Shown here: piece after piece, positions 13,280 to 23,786 of the stretch
Numbering within the stretch: the first letter of the stretch is position 1
Layout of the letters: each line of letters opens with the position of its first letter
Origin: Chrysopilus asiliformis
Lineage: Eukaryota > Arthropoda > Insecta > Diptera > Rhagionidae
DNA: 64,000 nucleotides
NCBI GenBank assembly: GCA_964034945.1
Contig: OZ035960.1
Coordinates: 12,531,457-12,595,456 of the forward strand
Direction of reading: 5' to 3'
Program-made: the position numbers and the translations under genes
Notes under the pieces: model-generated
Seen by the model: the letters and a program-made list of their open reading frames with translations, nothing else
Databases searched by the model: none
Told to the model about the DNA's origin: nothing

Positions 13280-14140
13280 TTAGATTTGCTAAGTTCAGAC
13301 ACTATCGCATTTAGAGTAATCATTTGATGCGTCAAGTTTTGGAGAATTCAATGAGCTTCTCGTTATAGCTTTGCGGCTTAAGCCCTAACAGAAAAAATAT
13401 CTAGTTAATAACTTGATATTTTTTAATATTTTTAACATTCTGATGTAAGTTTTTCTTGTTCTTGTCTTTATTTTAATGCAAAAAAAACAATATTAAAAAA
13501 ATACTCTCTTTAATGTCATCACAGAGGGTGTACACATATATTCTATTAAACATTCACATTTATATAAAACACCCCCACAAAAATTCCTCGATGCATGTTC
13601 GTGTTTATCGATATTTGAGGGAAACGAGACACGACGTCAAATAAACGTTGAAGGGGTGAAATAAATCGCTCTCCATCATCCCATCGCATTCAAAATAACA
13701 ATTTTTATTAAAAACGAAAAATAAAAAAAAAAATGGAAGAAATATTTCAATGGCAGCAGAGCACATAAACCATAAATATGTATGCATAGCAGAACAATAG
13801 TCGTAATATTAAACTATCAAGACTTGTCCCATAAAAAGAATGTTTTGTGAGCATTTAACAAAACCAAGAATCTCGTAAAGGCTCGTCTGGTTATCAAAAC
13901 TATTATTCAGCAGTGTTGTCGTTTCAACGTGATGTTTGATTGTTGAATGTACAGAAATGTTTTTTTGTTGGAGCCAATTGGAAATAATTTGCACATTTAT
14001 AACGTATAATACGATTTCCTTTGTCCCTCCCAAAGAAATAAAAAATACTTACCTGAGAAATTGTAGAAAAAAACCATATAGAATATTATTGTCCCATACA
14101 TAAAAATCTAATTTCACCATTCTTTCCTTTCTATACTATA
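13280..14140. other. Non-coding stretch, no gene seen
   Basis: AT-rich with small open frames of low complexity; no supported feature. Confidence 0.45.
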
Positions 14141-14200
14141 CTAGCTTGCATACCCGTCGTTGCCGGGTTAAGTTTTTTCAAATTTTTTTTTTATGGTCTA

Positions 14201-14984
14201 CACTGTAGAAAATGAATTTGAATTTAAACCGAAAAATGGGGTAAAAACGGGGTAAATTTGCAAAAACGTCGTAAAATTTCGAAAAAAAATCAGAATTTAG
14301 CTCGCACACCATTTAAGTTGTAAAATCACCCAAAAAACATTAATCTTACACTAGAAATAGGGTAATTTTAAACCTTGCGTAAAATTTCGACCAATATTCG
14401 TATTTTTACTCTCATTTTGGTGTAAAAACAAGCTCGCAGGGTATTTTTGCATTATTGTACGGACAATTTAACCTTAACCTTATAATTCGCATAAGGTTTG
14501 TGGCATCGGAGTATAAATACTCGAATCGAGTTGTACTCTACCAAAATCCTGTGTGGCGCCTGCCACATGGCAGACATGCCCGGGAAATTTGGATGTGAAA
14601 ACATCCGCAAAAATAATATAATATTTTTGTTTTTGCAGACCGTATAAGCCGAGAAATTCTAATACCATTTTCGGTGTAATTTTAAACAAAAAATGTCGTA
14701 AAATTACACCTTTAAGACGCGGTTTTGCTACCAAATAGGAGGAAAATTACAACAAAAATGTGGTAATTTTAAACATCCATGTCGTAAAATTACACCAGTA
14801 TTGTACTTTTACTTCTTATTTAGCTTAAAGTTCCCCCGTAAAAGAGGCTTTTGTACGCCACAAAATGAGTAAAAATGCATAGCTTTTAAGCCATTACGAC
14901 TCGGTGTAATTTTACCCCTATTATCGTAGGAAAATGGTTTCCTACGATAATAGGGGTAAAATTACAATAAAATTTTCTAGAGTG
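14201..14984. mobile_element. 784-bp MITE nested in Helitron-like copy A
   Basis: Ends are CACTGTAGAAAAT and, inverted, CACTCTAGAAAAT (12 of 13 match), flanked by TA at 14199-14200 and 14985-14986. Removing it and one TA restores GGTCTATGTTGG, which is intact in copy B (around 23691, on the other strand), so the insertion point is confirmed by a paralogous empty site. The interior repeats short GTAAAATTACACC/GGTAATTTTAAAC-like phrases in both orientations. Confidence 0.85.
14905..14966. repeat. Perfect 29-bp stem hairpin within the nested MITE
   Basis: Arms 14905-14933 and 14938-14966 are exact inverted copies separated by ATGG. It lies close to the right end of the 784-bp MITE and is a strong potential cruciform. 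Confidence 0.9.
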
Positions 14985-15598
14985 TATGTTGGAGCTAAAC
15001 TTCAGGCCAATGGGCTGGGTAGTTTCCCCGCGAAAGGGTAACATAGAGGAAGAGCTAAGTTTCAAGATCACTTTACCCCCTCCCCTTACTCCCCCACCTC
15101 TCGGGTTACTTTTTAATGGGTCTATGTTGGGGTTGGATCCCCGACGAACATCTTTGCCAAATTTCAGGCCAATCGGTTCAGTAGTTTCCCCGCGAAAGAG
15201 TAACATGGCGCAAAAACTAAGTTTCGAAATCACTTTACCCACTCCCCCCACCCCTCGCACTACTTTTCCGTATGCCTATGTTGGAACCAGAACTACCACA
15301 GACACTCATGCCAAATTTCAAGTCAATCGGTTCAGCCGTTATTGCGTGAAAGAGGAATAGACAGACAGACAAACAGACAGACATCAACTCATTTTTATAT
15401 ATTATAGTATGATAAAAAAGTGAGATTTTTTAGCAATTATCTCGAAAACAGTTGTGGTTGATAGTGTATATTTTTTTAACTCTTTCATACATCAAATACC
15501 AATTTATTTTCTTGTGAAATTTTGGTTAAAGCTTACTTGTAGAGTGTTTCACGATGGAATCCTGAGAATTTAAATTTTTTGTTTATTTTTTCTACGGG

Positions 15599-15722
15599 AG
15601 CAGTCCATAAAATACGTCACACTTTTTGGCCGGTGAGGGATCTCAGGTGGTGTTATGAGAGGAGGGGGAAAGTCCGGAAAGCCTAACTAAGCCTAACACT
15701 ATGCCGTATTTTATGGACAGCT
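15599..15722. mobile_element. Short 124-bp inverted-repeat element (TCCATAAAATACG family)
   Basis: Ends are AGCAGTCCATAAAATACG and, inverted, AGCTGTCCATAAAATACG. No open frame. A diverged relative with the same spacing lies around 27463-27588, and single ends occur near 12840 and 39228. No clear target duplication was found, so the superfamily is unassigned. Confidence 0.65.
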
Positions 15723-18003
15723 TCTAATCTCAATATTTTTTTTTTGAAAAGTGATAAAAAAGGGGTATTCACCGAAAGTATTGACTAGGCTGTTATTGGA
15801 ATATTACGCGCAAACGGCCCTTAATTACTTTAACACCAAGCACTAAACATTTTAACATGTGCGTCCGTTCATCTGTCTGTCTGTCCGTCTGTGAACACCA
15901 TAACTTCTGAAAAGATTCAGCTAGAGACTTGACATTTTTCACTAAATAACAAAGCTAATTTCTTGAACGTTTTTTGCGATTTTATCGAAAACGATGTATT
16001 TTACAGAAAAGAATATGAAGGGAAAAAGTGTACAATTTTACATAACTCTTCCATACAACAAATTCTATTGAGCCTCTCCTTCTTCTCTCCCTTATACATT
16101 TTTTTCCATATATAGAGTATTTGACGATTAACCCATGGCAATTGTAGCATTTCTTATGTTTTGCCTAGTAGAAAATGACTAAAAAAATATGAGAGACTAG
16201 ATTCATTTTGGCTAGATTTAGATATTTGGCTGTCATTATAATTTTCACACCAACTGAATACTACACAATAAAATTGTGTTGAAGTTGCAAAAAAGGCTGC
16301 TCTGTATTTTGTTGTCATTCATAAAAGTTTATTAATTAATATTATTGATCGTCTTAAAATAGTCTAATTAAACTTTCGGTGAATATCGCAATGACCCTTT
16401 TTGGTTGTGTAAACATTTTTTTGTTTAAGATTATTAATTTAAAAAAAAAATTGTAGATAGCCGACAGCACCAATTTAAGTGTATCACTTAATATACGTTG
16501 TTTCGCATATTTTCCCATGTTAGGAAGCGCATGTGCACATACTTTTTACCCTATTGAAATTAAGCTCTTTTGGTTTCATTCAGAATTTTAAGAGAAATTT
16601 CTGCGGTTGAAAAGCAGTTATCTTTCTCAGTGGAATTCCGACAGTCGCGAATTTTAGTCCTAGAAATTTTTCCGATTACGTGACTTGGATTGTTAAAATT
16701 GCGACTAAAGATTGAAGTGTACTCACGTGGAATTTTTTTTAAAAGTGCGGCCATAGTTTTGAATAAATCAGAAATCAAAAACTGAATTTTGAAATACGTT
16801 ATCGCTTCACATATCATCACTTTGTATGAAGTAAGTCAAGTGTTTTATTTTAGAATAAATCGGTATTCTTAATGCACGAGAAAAGGAATGTCCTTGCGAC
16901 GAATACTTGTTATAAGACGTGCTTTGTTGATGGAATTTTCTTAATTATTTTTATTTCAATTCTATATAGCATGCCTTCGTGTCAAGTACACACAATTGGG
17001 CGAAAACTTTAGTGCATTAGGGAAAATGTTGTTATGTTATAAACAAAACAACAAGCAAATCAAAATAAACTTTCTAAAGTTTTCTGACACACACATGACG
17101 ACCTAAGAACGCATTCTTTCTAGCTACATTCGAACGTGTTTCAGAGCTTTTCTTGGGTATTTTTTATTCAGATGTTGCTGATTTATTTGTACTTATATTT
17201 TTTCTATTTTGTTTTATCTTGTTGTCGTTTTCAAGTGAATCAAATTAGTATCCAGCATGCTTTGCGCTCGTCCTCAAGCATCAAAAGGATTTTCGTTTCT
17301 TGTGAGGATGGAACGATGACAATTGACTTTTCAAGTTCTTATTTAGTTTTAGCTTTTCTTGTCCTTTTGCCAGGACTTGACACCACCATAGGGGAACGGA
17401 GCATCCCAAGGGTAAGACGACCTATAGGCGTTCATACATTGGCAAAGTGTGATTTTTATTGTTCCTTTATTTCGTAATCTTTGGAAACAAGTCTCCTTTA
17501 AATAAGAAACGCGATGAAACTGCAGAAGAATTCTTTCGAAGGCCATGCCAAAATCCAATATATGTCTGGTGGATTTGCTAAGAACATACAAAAGCGGATT
17601 GTCTGAAGGCCGATAAGGTCTATGTGTATGACGCCTAAAGAATTACTTCATTGTTTTAAACGACATTTGAAAGAGGATGTCACTGTGGCTAGGAATCATT
17701 TAACAACGGAGATGACTTTTCAGTTTTCGAAGATGGCAAAGAAAAAAATCCCAACAGGCAAGATTTCTCAATTGAGTTTCATTTTTGTAAAGTGCTACTG
17801 TCTGTTGAGTTGAAGGGTTGAAGGGTTTAATTTGGCAAAATGTTTGTCATTCAAAATTTTGCTATTTCATTATTAAAATTGATGGATGTCCCTTTTCTAA
17901 CATGATTTTTAAAACATTACTGTGGCAAGTATGGGTTTAAAATGGTTTTCATCGAAATGGTTTTTCACAAAATAAACAAATAATTTAATAGATTGATAAG
18001 ATA
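15723..18003. other. Non-coding stretch, no gene seen
   Basis: Contains a TCTGTCTGTCTGTCCGTCTGTG microsatellite-like block near 15870 that resembles the cores of the Helitron-like or R1 repeats, but the flanks do not match well. The 113-aa frame at 17136-17477 begins with a hydrophobic Phe/Tyr/Leu stretch, has no recognisable domain and is probably chance. Confidence 0.45.
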
Positions 18004-18275
18004 CACTCAGAAAAATGGAGGCTAACTCGACGACCTACATACGGCGTAATTGGCCTCGGGCAGGCGCGCGTTCGCCTGCATGTGGGCAAGTAAAACTGAG
18101 TTGACCTGTGGTCGGAGAAATTCTGAAATTAAGCCACCAGCAGGTGAAGTAGGGCATTGGGAGCTGCACGAGTTGACCTTAGATAGGTTAACTCTGACCG
18201 CTAGCTGGCTTACAGACACCTCTGTAAAGTCAGAGTTAACCTGATAAAAAGTAGACCTGGACATTTTTCTGAGTG
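18004..18275 (+). mobile_element. MITE family M1, forward copy
   Basis: A 272-bp element with ends CACTCAGAAAAATG/CATTTTTCTGAGTG flanked by TA on both sides. It is nearly identical along its whole length to 53460-53731, which suggests recent activity. It is richer in GC than its surroundings and carries a GGCAGGCGCGCGTTCGCCTG-type core. The open frames on both strands are repeat shadows. The TA target points to a Tc1/mariner-type mobiliser, but the third copy sits in CG. Confidence 0.9.
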
Positions 18276-21016
18276 TACGTCATCCTAATTTCGCTCTTTG
18301 AAACCCGCCCTCTACGTGTCGCTTTTTCATGGTTTTTTAACAATTATCCGGTGACAAAAAAAAATTATTTGCTGGACTTTTCTTAAGGGCTGATCACAAA
18401 AGGCGTCACACTCAGGTTAGACTTTTCTAACTCCCCCACTCATTTTCACGATTTTTCGAACAACCTCTTATATCTTGTGAATTTCTGTTGTCATAAAAGA
18501 TCAATAAATGAAGCGCCAAACATTTAAAATGATCAATTTTTCTATGAAAATCAAAACGCAACAAAAAATGACTCATTCTTGAATGGCGGTCTGAATAATG
18601 AAACAATTCATTCCTCCTTAGATTGTTATGAGGTGACAAGAGTAAATCATTAAAACCATATTAGATATGAACAGCAAAATGACTGTCATTAATGTCGTAT
18701 CACAATCCTTCAGGCTAATGTTTCCCCATTAAAAATAATAATGACCTACGTTTAAACATTATTCAACATGGACCATAAAATAAATTCACGCCAAGTCTAT
18801 TAAATTCGCTTATCAAAATTATTCCCTAGGCATTTCCCCACCACAACCAGATGAAATTTTTAGCTCATTTTCATATAGAAATACTAAAAAAATAGGAAAT
18901 TCTCATAGCAGCAGTCAGCGTCCCTTATGTTGCGCGCTTCTGTTTAACAAAGCGAAACATAGAAGGCATCTAATGAAAGTTTTCCAGAATTTTCATCCGG
19001 CTGCCAGTGTTATTAAAATTTTTGCAATATTATACTATATACTATGCCAAAAAAGATAACAGTAAATGCCGCGTATCATTGTTATGACACTTCATATGCC
19101 ACGATCCTTTCAGATTCCTGTAGTCCAGGAATCTCTCATCCCGACACCCGTTGCTATAGTATACTAGTAGTCGTCTATTCACTTAGAAAAAAATTTAGAG
19201 TCTATCCTGTGGGAGCGCAAACACGTTACATTTTCCTTCTTGGAGGGATTGTTCGGTCCCAGTTAATCCCATGGTGCTCAAACAAAAGCTTCCCAATTAC
19301 AAAATTCCGAAAATTTCCAGCCGCAACTTTTACTTTGCGCTATTCGTGTAGGATCACACCCTTTCACTAAACTAGGACAGGGACTTTTGAATTTTCCGGC
19401 AAATGTGTGGAGGCTTTTTCAACTTTCTGACGGCAATTTAGATAAAAACAAAAGAATTCTTGTTTTCGGGATCGTGCGGCTTTATTGGGGGAGTTTGAAG
19501 GGCGGCATAAAAATATGCCACATAGAAACTGTTCCAGACATGGTGTCGGGATGAGTGCCAGTTGGTAGGCAGTCGACATACTTCGCTAAAAGCGAGCCAC
19601 CCTGATGTCTGTGGAAAAAACTACCCTTAAAATGGCTAAAAGCCCTTAACTGCCAAAACACCGTAAATTCCTAAACGCTCGACGACTCCCGTTGCCGCCG
19701 CGCCGCTATATCAATCATACACACTCGAGTTCGACGGTTGAATTGAGGGGGCTGAACTGTGCAATGTGTGTTTAGGATGTGAGAACAGTGTTTGCGTGTG
19801 CCTGTATGTTTGATACCGCAGAGTAGCACTTACCGAGATAAATCACACAAGGACGAACAAAAATTGAATAATGTCCCGGTGTAGTCATAAATTATCCTTC
19901 AGGAAGGCTTTTGCGAACGCGTTTATATGCCAGCATTGTAACGAGCGAGACCTTAAGATTCGTCAAGGATGGCTAGGAATGGGGTGAAATTATCCCTCCC
20001 GACGTCCCTAACATATATATACGAAATGTCGCCTTCGGTTGCCTTTGAATGGCGCTTTGTTGGTTCGGTGGGTATAGTATTACGAGTTTTGCTCGTTGAA
20101 TTTCTTTTGCCCTTTCTGTGATTCTTTATTCGTGGATGGCTGACACAGAAAACGCAAAGAAAAACTTTTGTTTCGTTGGAAGAAATTCCTCATTTTTTTT
20201 ATTGTTGTTTCGTTTTTTTTCTGCTCCACAGAACGATTTTCCATAGATATTCTCTAGAATTGCCTGCGGCATCAATATTTATGAAATTTATGAAATAGCA
20301 AACAGATTTATGTCGGCTGTTTCCTGATTAAGTTTTATATATGAGGACATTCATTTTGATTTTATTATTTGACATGTGGGACATTTTGTGATTTGAATAG
20401 TTTTACCATAAAAATAGATCGATCACAATTTTTTTTTGTAATTAATATGTCAACTATTCTATTGGAAATACCACAAAAATATCCATATTCGTGGTGTAAA
20501 TGACAAAAATATTTTCCTACTTTTGGCAAAAATCAATGGAGTTTTTTTACTGAATCTTTAAAGTATTGCTGCGACATTTCCAGTAAACATTTGAAAAATC
20601 ATTTCAATTAACCGCATTTCGAATCCTTATATTAGAATGCAAAAGTTTTAAATTTTTCGTGTGTTTGTGGAAATTTCTTATATTTTTTACAACAAACAAT
20701 TGTTGTCATCCTTCTTAGGAAACAAAACTTTTGAAGATAATGCGATTTATTGAACAATCATGCTTATTCACAAAAGCTATTATTGCTTGTTAATACCCAT
20801 AACAATTGTTTAAATAGAAATCGGTATTCACATTTCACTTTGCTTGCTATGAACTTTCGATAATATTGTTAAGCTAAAAATTGTCAAATAAAACCGTATT
20901 CAGAGTGCACTATTGCTTGTTAGAAATGGTTAAAAGTGTTGTTACGATAGCAAAAATAAATTTTAGTTGTTTGGGAAGAAATATATTTTATTTTTCAAGC
21001 AAAAAAATTGATTTTA
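18276..21016. other. Non-coding stretch with a small GC-rich island
   Basis: No gene supported. At 19670-19870 the sequence becomes GC-richer (GTTGCCGCCGCGCCGC at 19691), followed by GTGTGTTTAGGATGTGAG-like text; on the minus strand a donor-like CTCG|GTAAGTGC lies at 19832-19838. This could be a promoter or untranslated exon. The 108-aa frame at 19044-19370 has no recognisable domain. Confidence 0.4.
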
Positions 21017-21463
21017 GTAAAACACACTTAAATGCAAGACGCTTAAATGTAAAACTCGTATAATTGGACGCCATATTTGTGCCTGGAGGATTTTATAGCA
21101 TTTTTCATATGAATATATACACACGCTTAATTGCAATACTTGCTTAAATGCAACCATTTTCATACCCCAAAAGTATAAATTACATGAAATTTTACACGCT
21201 TAAATGTACATGTGCAAAAATAAAATGTAATCACAACAAAAAAATGTGATTTTTGTCATTTTTATGTGATAAAATGAATTCTTAAATTGATTCTTTGTTT
21301 TTGTGTAGCCTAATTGAATTTAAATGTTTATTACAGGAATATTAAAGTTACATGTTTTTCTTTGACTCGCGTGTATTTCTCCGTGCTACGGATAAATGCA
21401 AAACACGGATAAATGCACATGAAATTCTGCGAAGTTCGATGTGCATTTAAGCGTGTTCTACTG
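21017..21463. mobile_element. pogo-like MITE, ~447 bp
   Basis: The right end reads inverted as CAGTAGAACACGCTTAAATG and the left end as AGTAAAACACACTTAAATGC, with TA outside both. CAGTAnAAnnCGCTTA... resembles the ends of pogo-group elements. The motif CGCTTAAATG recurs several times inside (about 21040, 21127, 21143, 21188). No transposase remains. Confidence 0.7.
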
Positions 21464-21479
21464 TATTGCTTTTTTAAAG

Positions 21480-21794
21480 ACATATCGTCGGTGATAGTGC
21501 AATACCGCGTATGAGCAGTTTGTAAATACCGCGTATCTACATTTTGAATGTTTTACGGGGGGAAGAAAAGGTTTGATATTTCTAACCCTTTAAAGAGATT
21601 TTCTCCTCTAAGATTTTTTGGGACCTCATTATGACAGTCATATAATGAGGTCCCAAAAAATCTTAGATGAGAAAATCTCTTTAAAGGGTTAGAAATATCA
21701 AACTTTTTCTTCCCCCCGTAAAACATTCAAAATGTAGATACGCGGTATTTACAAACTGCTCATACGCGGTATTGCACTATCACCGACGATATGT
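21480..21794. repeat. Long palindrome, 153-bp arms, 9-bp loop
   Basis: Arms 21480-21632 and 21642-21794 are inverted copies differing at only two positions that I could find by direct comparison (AAAAGG against AAAAAG, and CTCCTC against CTCATC). The loop is GACAGTCAT. No clear target-site duplication is seen. It starts 15 bp after the pogo-like MITE. It may be a foldback element or a recent inverted duplication. Confidence 0.95.
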
Positions 21795-21890
21795 TGGATT
21801 ACCACGTGGATTACCAAGTCAACTTCTTCGCGATACCAGCGATCCATTTTCCATAGAAGAAAACAGTTTTAAAAAATATTTATCGTCTCC

Positions 21891-21952
21891 CCGCAATGCA
21901 ATACAACAATCCGCGAATGCAATACAACAATCCCCGAATGCAATACAACTGC
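21891..21952. repeat. Three tandem 20-21 bp units
   Basis: CCGCAATGCAATACAACAAT, then two copies beginning CCGCGAATGC and CCCCGAATGC with the same AATACAACAAT-type tail. A small tandem repeat of unknown role. Confidence 0.85.
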
Positions 21953-22689
21953 AACTATTATAATAATTCACAAAATTGTTGCCATAACAACACAACGAAC
22001 ATTTTTAACGAAACTTTTTAACAAGCGAAATTGTGATTACCATTTTCTTTATGGATTGCTATGAAATTTATTGTTACTTAACAATATTGTTAACTAACAA
22101 TAAATTTGTGAATAAGCATGAATATTTGATAATTTTCGACATCAGCGTGTAAGTGTTTGAAGTATTTGGCAAGTCAAAATTGTTAATCGATTGAGATGTG
22201 TTTTCTTGTTCCTTAACCCAATTTGATAGACATGGAAAACTCTTTAGCAAAACTTCTTCACATAACAAAAAAAAAACACCATAAAGAACAAAAAAAAAAG
22301 TTGAAAAAAATGCAAGTGGGTCATACCCCAGCATGACATTCCTTCCATTAAACGTACAGCAGCAACAAGTTTTTTTTAAGATTGAAACTCTGTCAATAAG
22401 TTTTGTTAATGCGGGCACCAGTATAGAATGTTAAGGGTGAATCCATACGAAGTGAACGAGTAAAAAAATGGTATCTCTGACTTTTTGAAATTTAGCTCAC
22501 CTAAAGGGTACAAAGCTTTTTAAAAAAGTAAAATTTCAGATTTTTATTAGGAACAGTTTCAGAGTTACAGAACTTTGAAATCCTTCGAAAATCGTAATTT
22601 TCTGCCAATCCTTAATTCATAAAAAAAATTATAATTCAGCCTAATTTAAATTACAAATGGTTAATTACAATTACAAAATCACAAAAATT
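21953..22689. other. Non-coding stretch, no gene seen
   Basis: The 114-aa minus-strand frame at 22074-22418 is mostly Lys/Asn/Phe/Leu with a CCCC run. Nothing in it is recognisable. Confidence 0.45.
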
Positions 22690-23110
22690 CCCCGGAAAAT
22701 ATCTCGTTTGAGGATTTTTGGGGTCGCTGAATCCGATTCTGACATTAAGAAATCTGTAAGGATAACGGAAGGTCCTGTAAGGATAAAGTCATTATGGTTT
22801 CCTTAAATTTTCCCGGGAAAAACCACATCTTGGAATTTTTGGGATCGCAGAATCCGATTTTTGGCATAAAAAATCGGTAAGGATATCCGAAGTTCCTGTA
22901 AGGATAACGTCATTATCCTTTTCCTTAAATTTTCCGGGAAAACCACATCTTGGAATTTTTGGGATCGCAGAATCCGATTTTGGCATAAAAAATCTGTAAG
23001 GATAGCGGAAGGTCTTGTTAGGATGACATGATCACACTTTTCGTCAAACTTTTCGGAAAAAATCTCATATGGTGGTTTTTGAAATTGCTAAATCTGATTC
23101 TGGAGTTAAA
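22690..23110 (+). repeat. Tandem array of the ~120-bp module
   Basis: Three and a half units of about 119 bp. Each has CCGGAAAA/CCGGGAAAA, a TTTTTGGGRTCGC core, CWGAATCCGATT, a TTAARAAAT block and a GTAAGGATANCGGAAGGTCCT-like segment. The two central units (22811-23050) are the most alike. The same module occurs in Helitron-like copy C and in diverged form at about seven other sites. Confidence 0.85.
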
Positions 23111-23387
23111 AAGTCCATAAAAATATCTCAGAGACATCAAGGGTAATATATTCGAAGACTAAAAAGTGTTAACAAGTATGGCGAAAGATAGACGTAGTTT
23201 TGGATTTTTAGTCATACTAATCAAATACAAAATGACTAAAAAGGTAAAAATAAAAAAAAAAATAAAAAAAAGGGAAAAAAAAGCTTTTTTTTTTTAAAAA
23301 TCCACTAAAAAGAAGAAAAAAATTTTTTTTTTGGGTGCTGAGTATCAGAAATAAAATTGAGATAAGGCATAAATCATATCATATGAA

Positions 23388-23414
23388 TCATACTAATATA
23401 TAAAAATGAGTTGG

Positions 23415-23445
<31 letters not shown>

Positions 23446-23786
23446 TCCTCTTTCACGCAAAAACGGCTGAACCGATTGACTTGAAATTTGGCATGAGTGT
23501 CTGTGGTGGTTCTGGTTCTAACATAGGCATACGGAAAAGTAGCGCGAAGGGTGGGGGGGAGTAAGGGGAGGGGGTAAAGTGATTGCGAAACATAGTTTTT
23601 GCGCTATGTTACTCTTTCGCGGGGAAACTACTGAACCGACTGGCCTATGAATTTGGCATAGATGTTCGTCGGGGCTCCAGCCCCAACATAGACCCATTAA
23701 AAAGTTTTTAAGTACTTTCCGGTTTTCTTCGTATTCCAAAACTTAGACAAAAAACTTAACCCGGCAACGACGGGTATGCAAGCTAG
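23388..23786 (+). mobile_element. Helitron-like non-autonomous element, copy B
   Basis: Begins A|TCATACTAATATATAAAAAT, has a (TGTC)n tract at 23417-23445, then ACCGATTGACTTGAAATTTG and GGGGAAACTACTGAACCGAC text, and ends CCCGGCAACGACGGG-TATGCAAG-CTAG|T. The stem CCCG...CGGG before the end fits a Helitron 3' hairpin. It lacks the nested MITE of copy A and has a single inner repeat unit. There is no coding capacity. Confidence 0.82.

Larger units (their letters stand above)
14141..15412 (-). mobile_element. Helitron-like non-autonomous element, copy A
   Basis: Read on the minus strand it begins A|TCATACTATAATATATAAAA, runs through a TGTC-type microsatellite, and ends CCCGGCAACGACGGG-TATGCAAG-CTAG|T. 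An A|TC start, a CTAG|T end and a short GC-rich hairpin a few bases before the end are the recognised structural marks of Helitrons, and the layout resembles the lepidopteran LEP1 type. Inside are two ~130-bp direct repeats (about 14995-15120 and 15125-15265) sharing GGCCAATSGGYTSRGTAGTTTC-like text. There is no Rep/helicase coding. A 784-bp MITE (14201-14984) is inserted in it. Copy B at 23388-23786 has the same ends. Confidence 0.8.

Noticed and set aside
14886..15360. Two 124-aa frames on opposite strands
   Set aside because: They lie across the duplicated interior of Helitron-like copy A; their internal similarity reflects the DNA repeat, not a protein.
17136..17477. 113-aa frame with a hydrophobic start resembling a signal or membrane segment
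   Set aside because: Phe/Tyr/Leu-rich stretches are expected from T-rich DNA; the rest has no recognisable domain.
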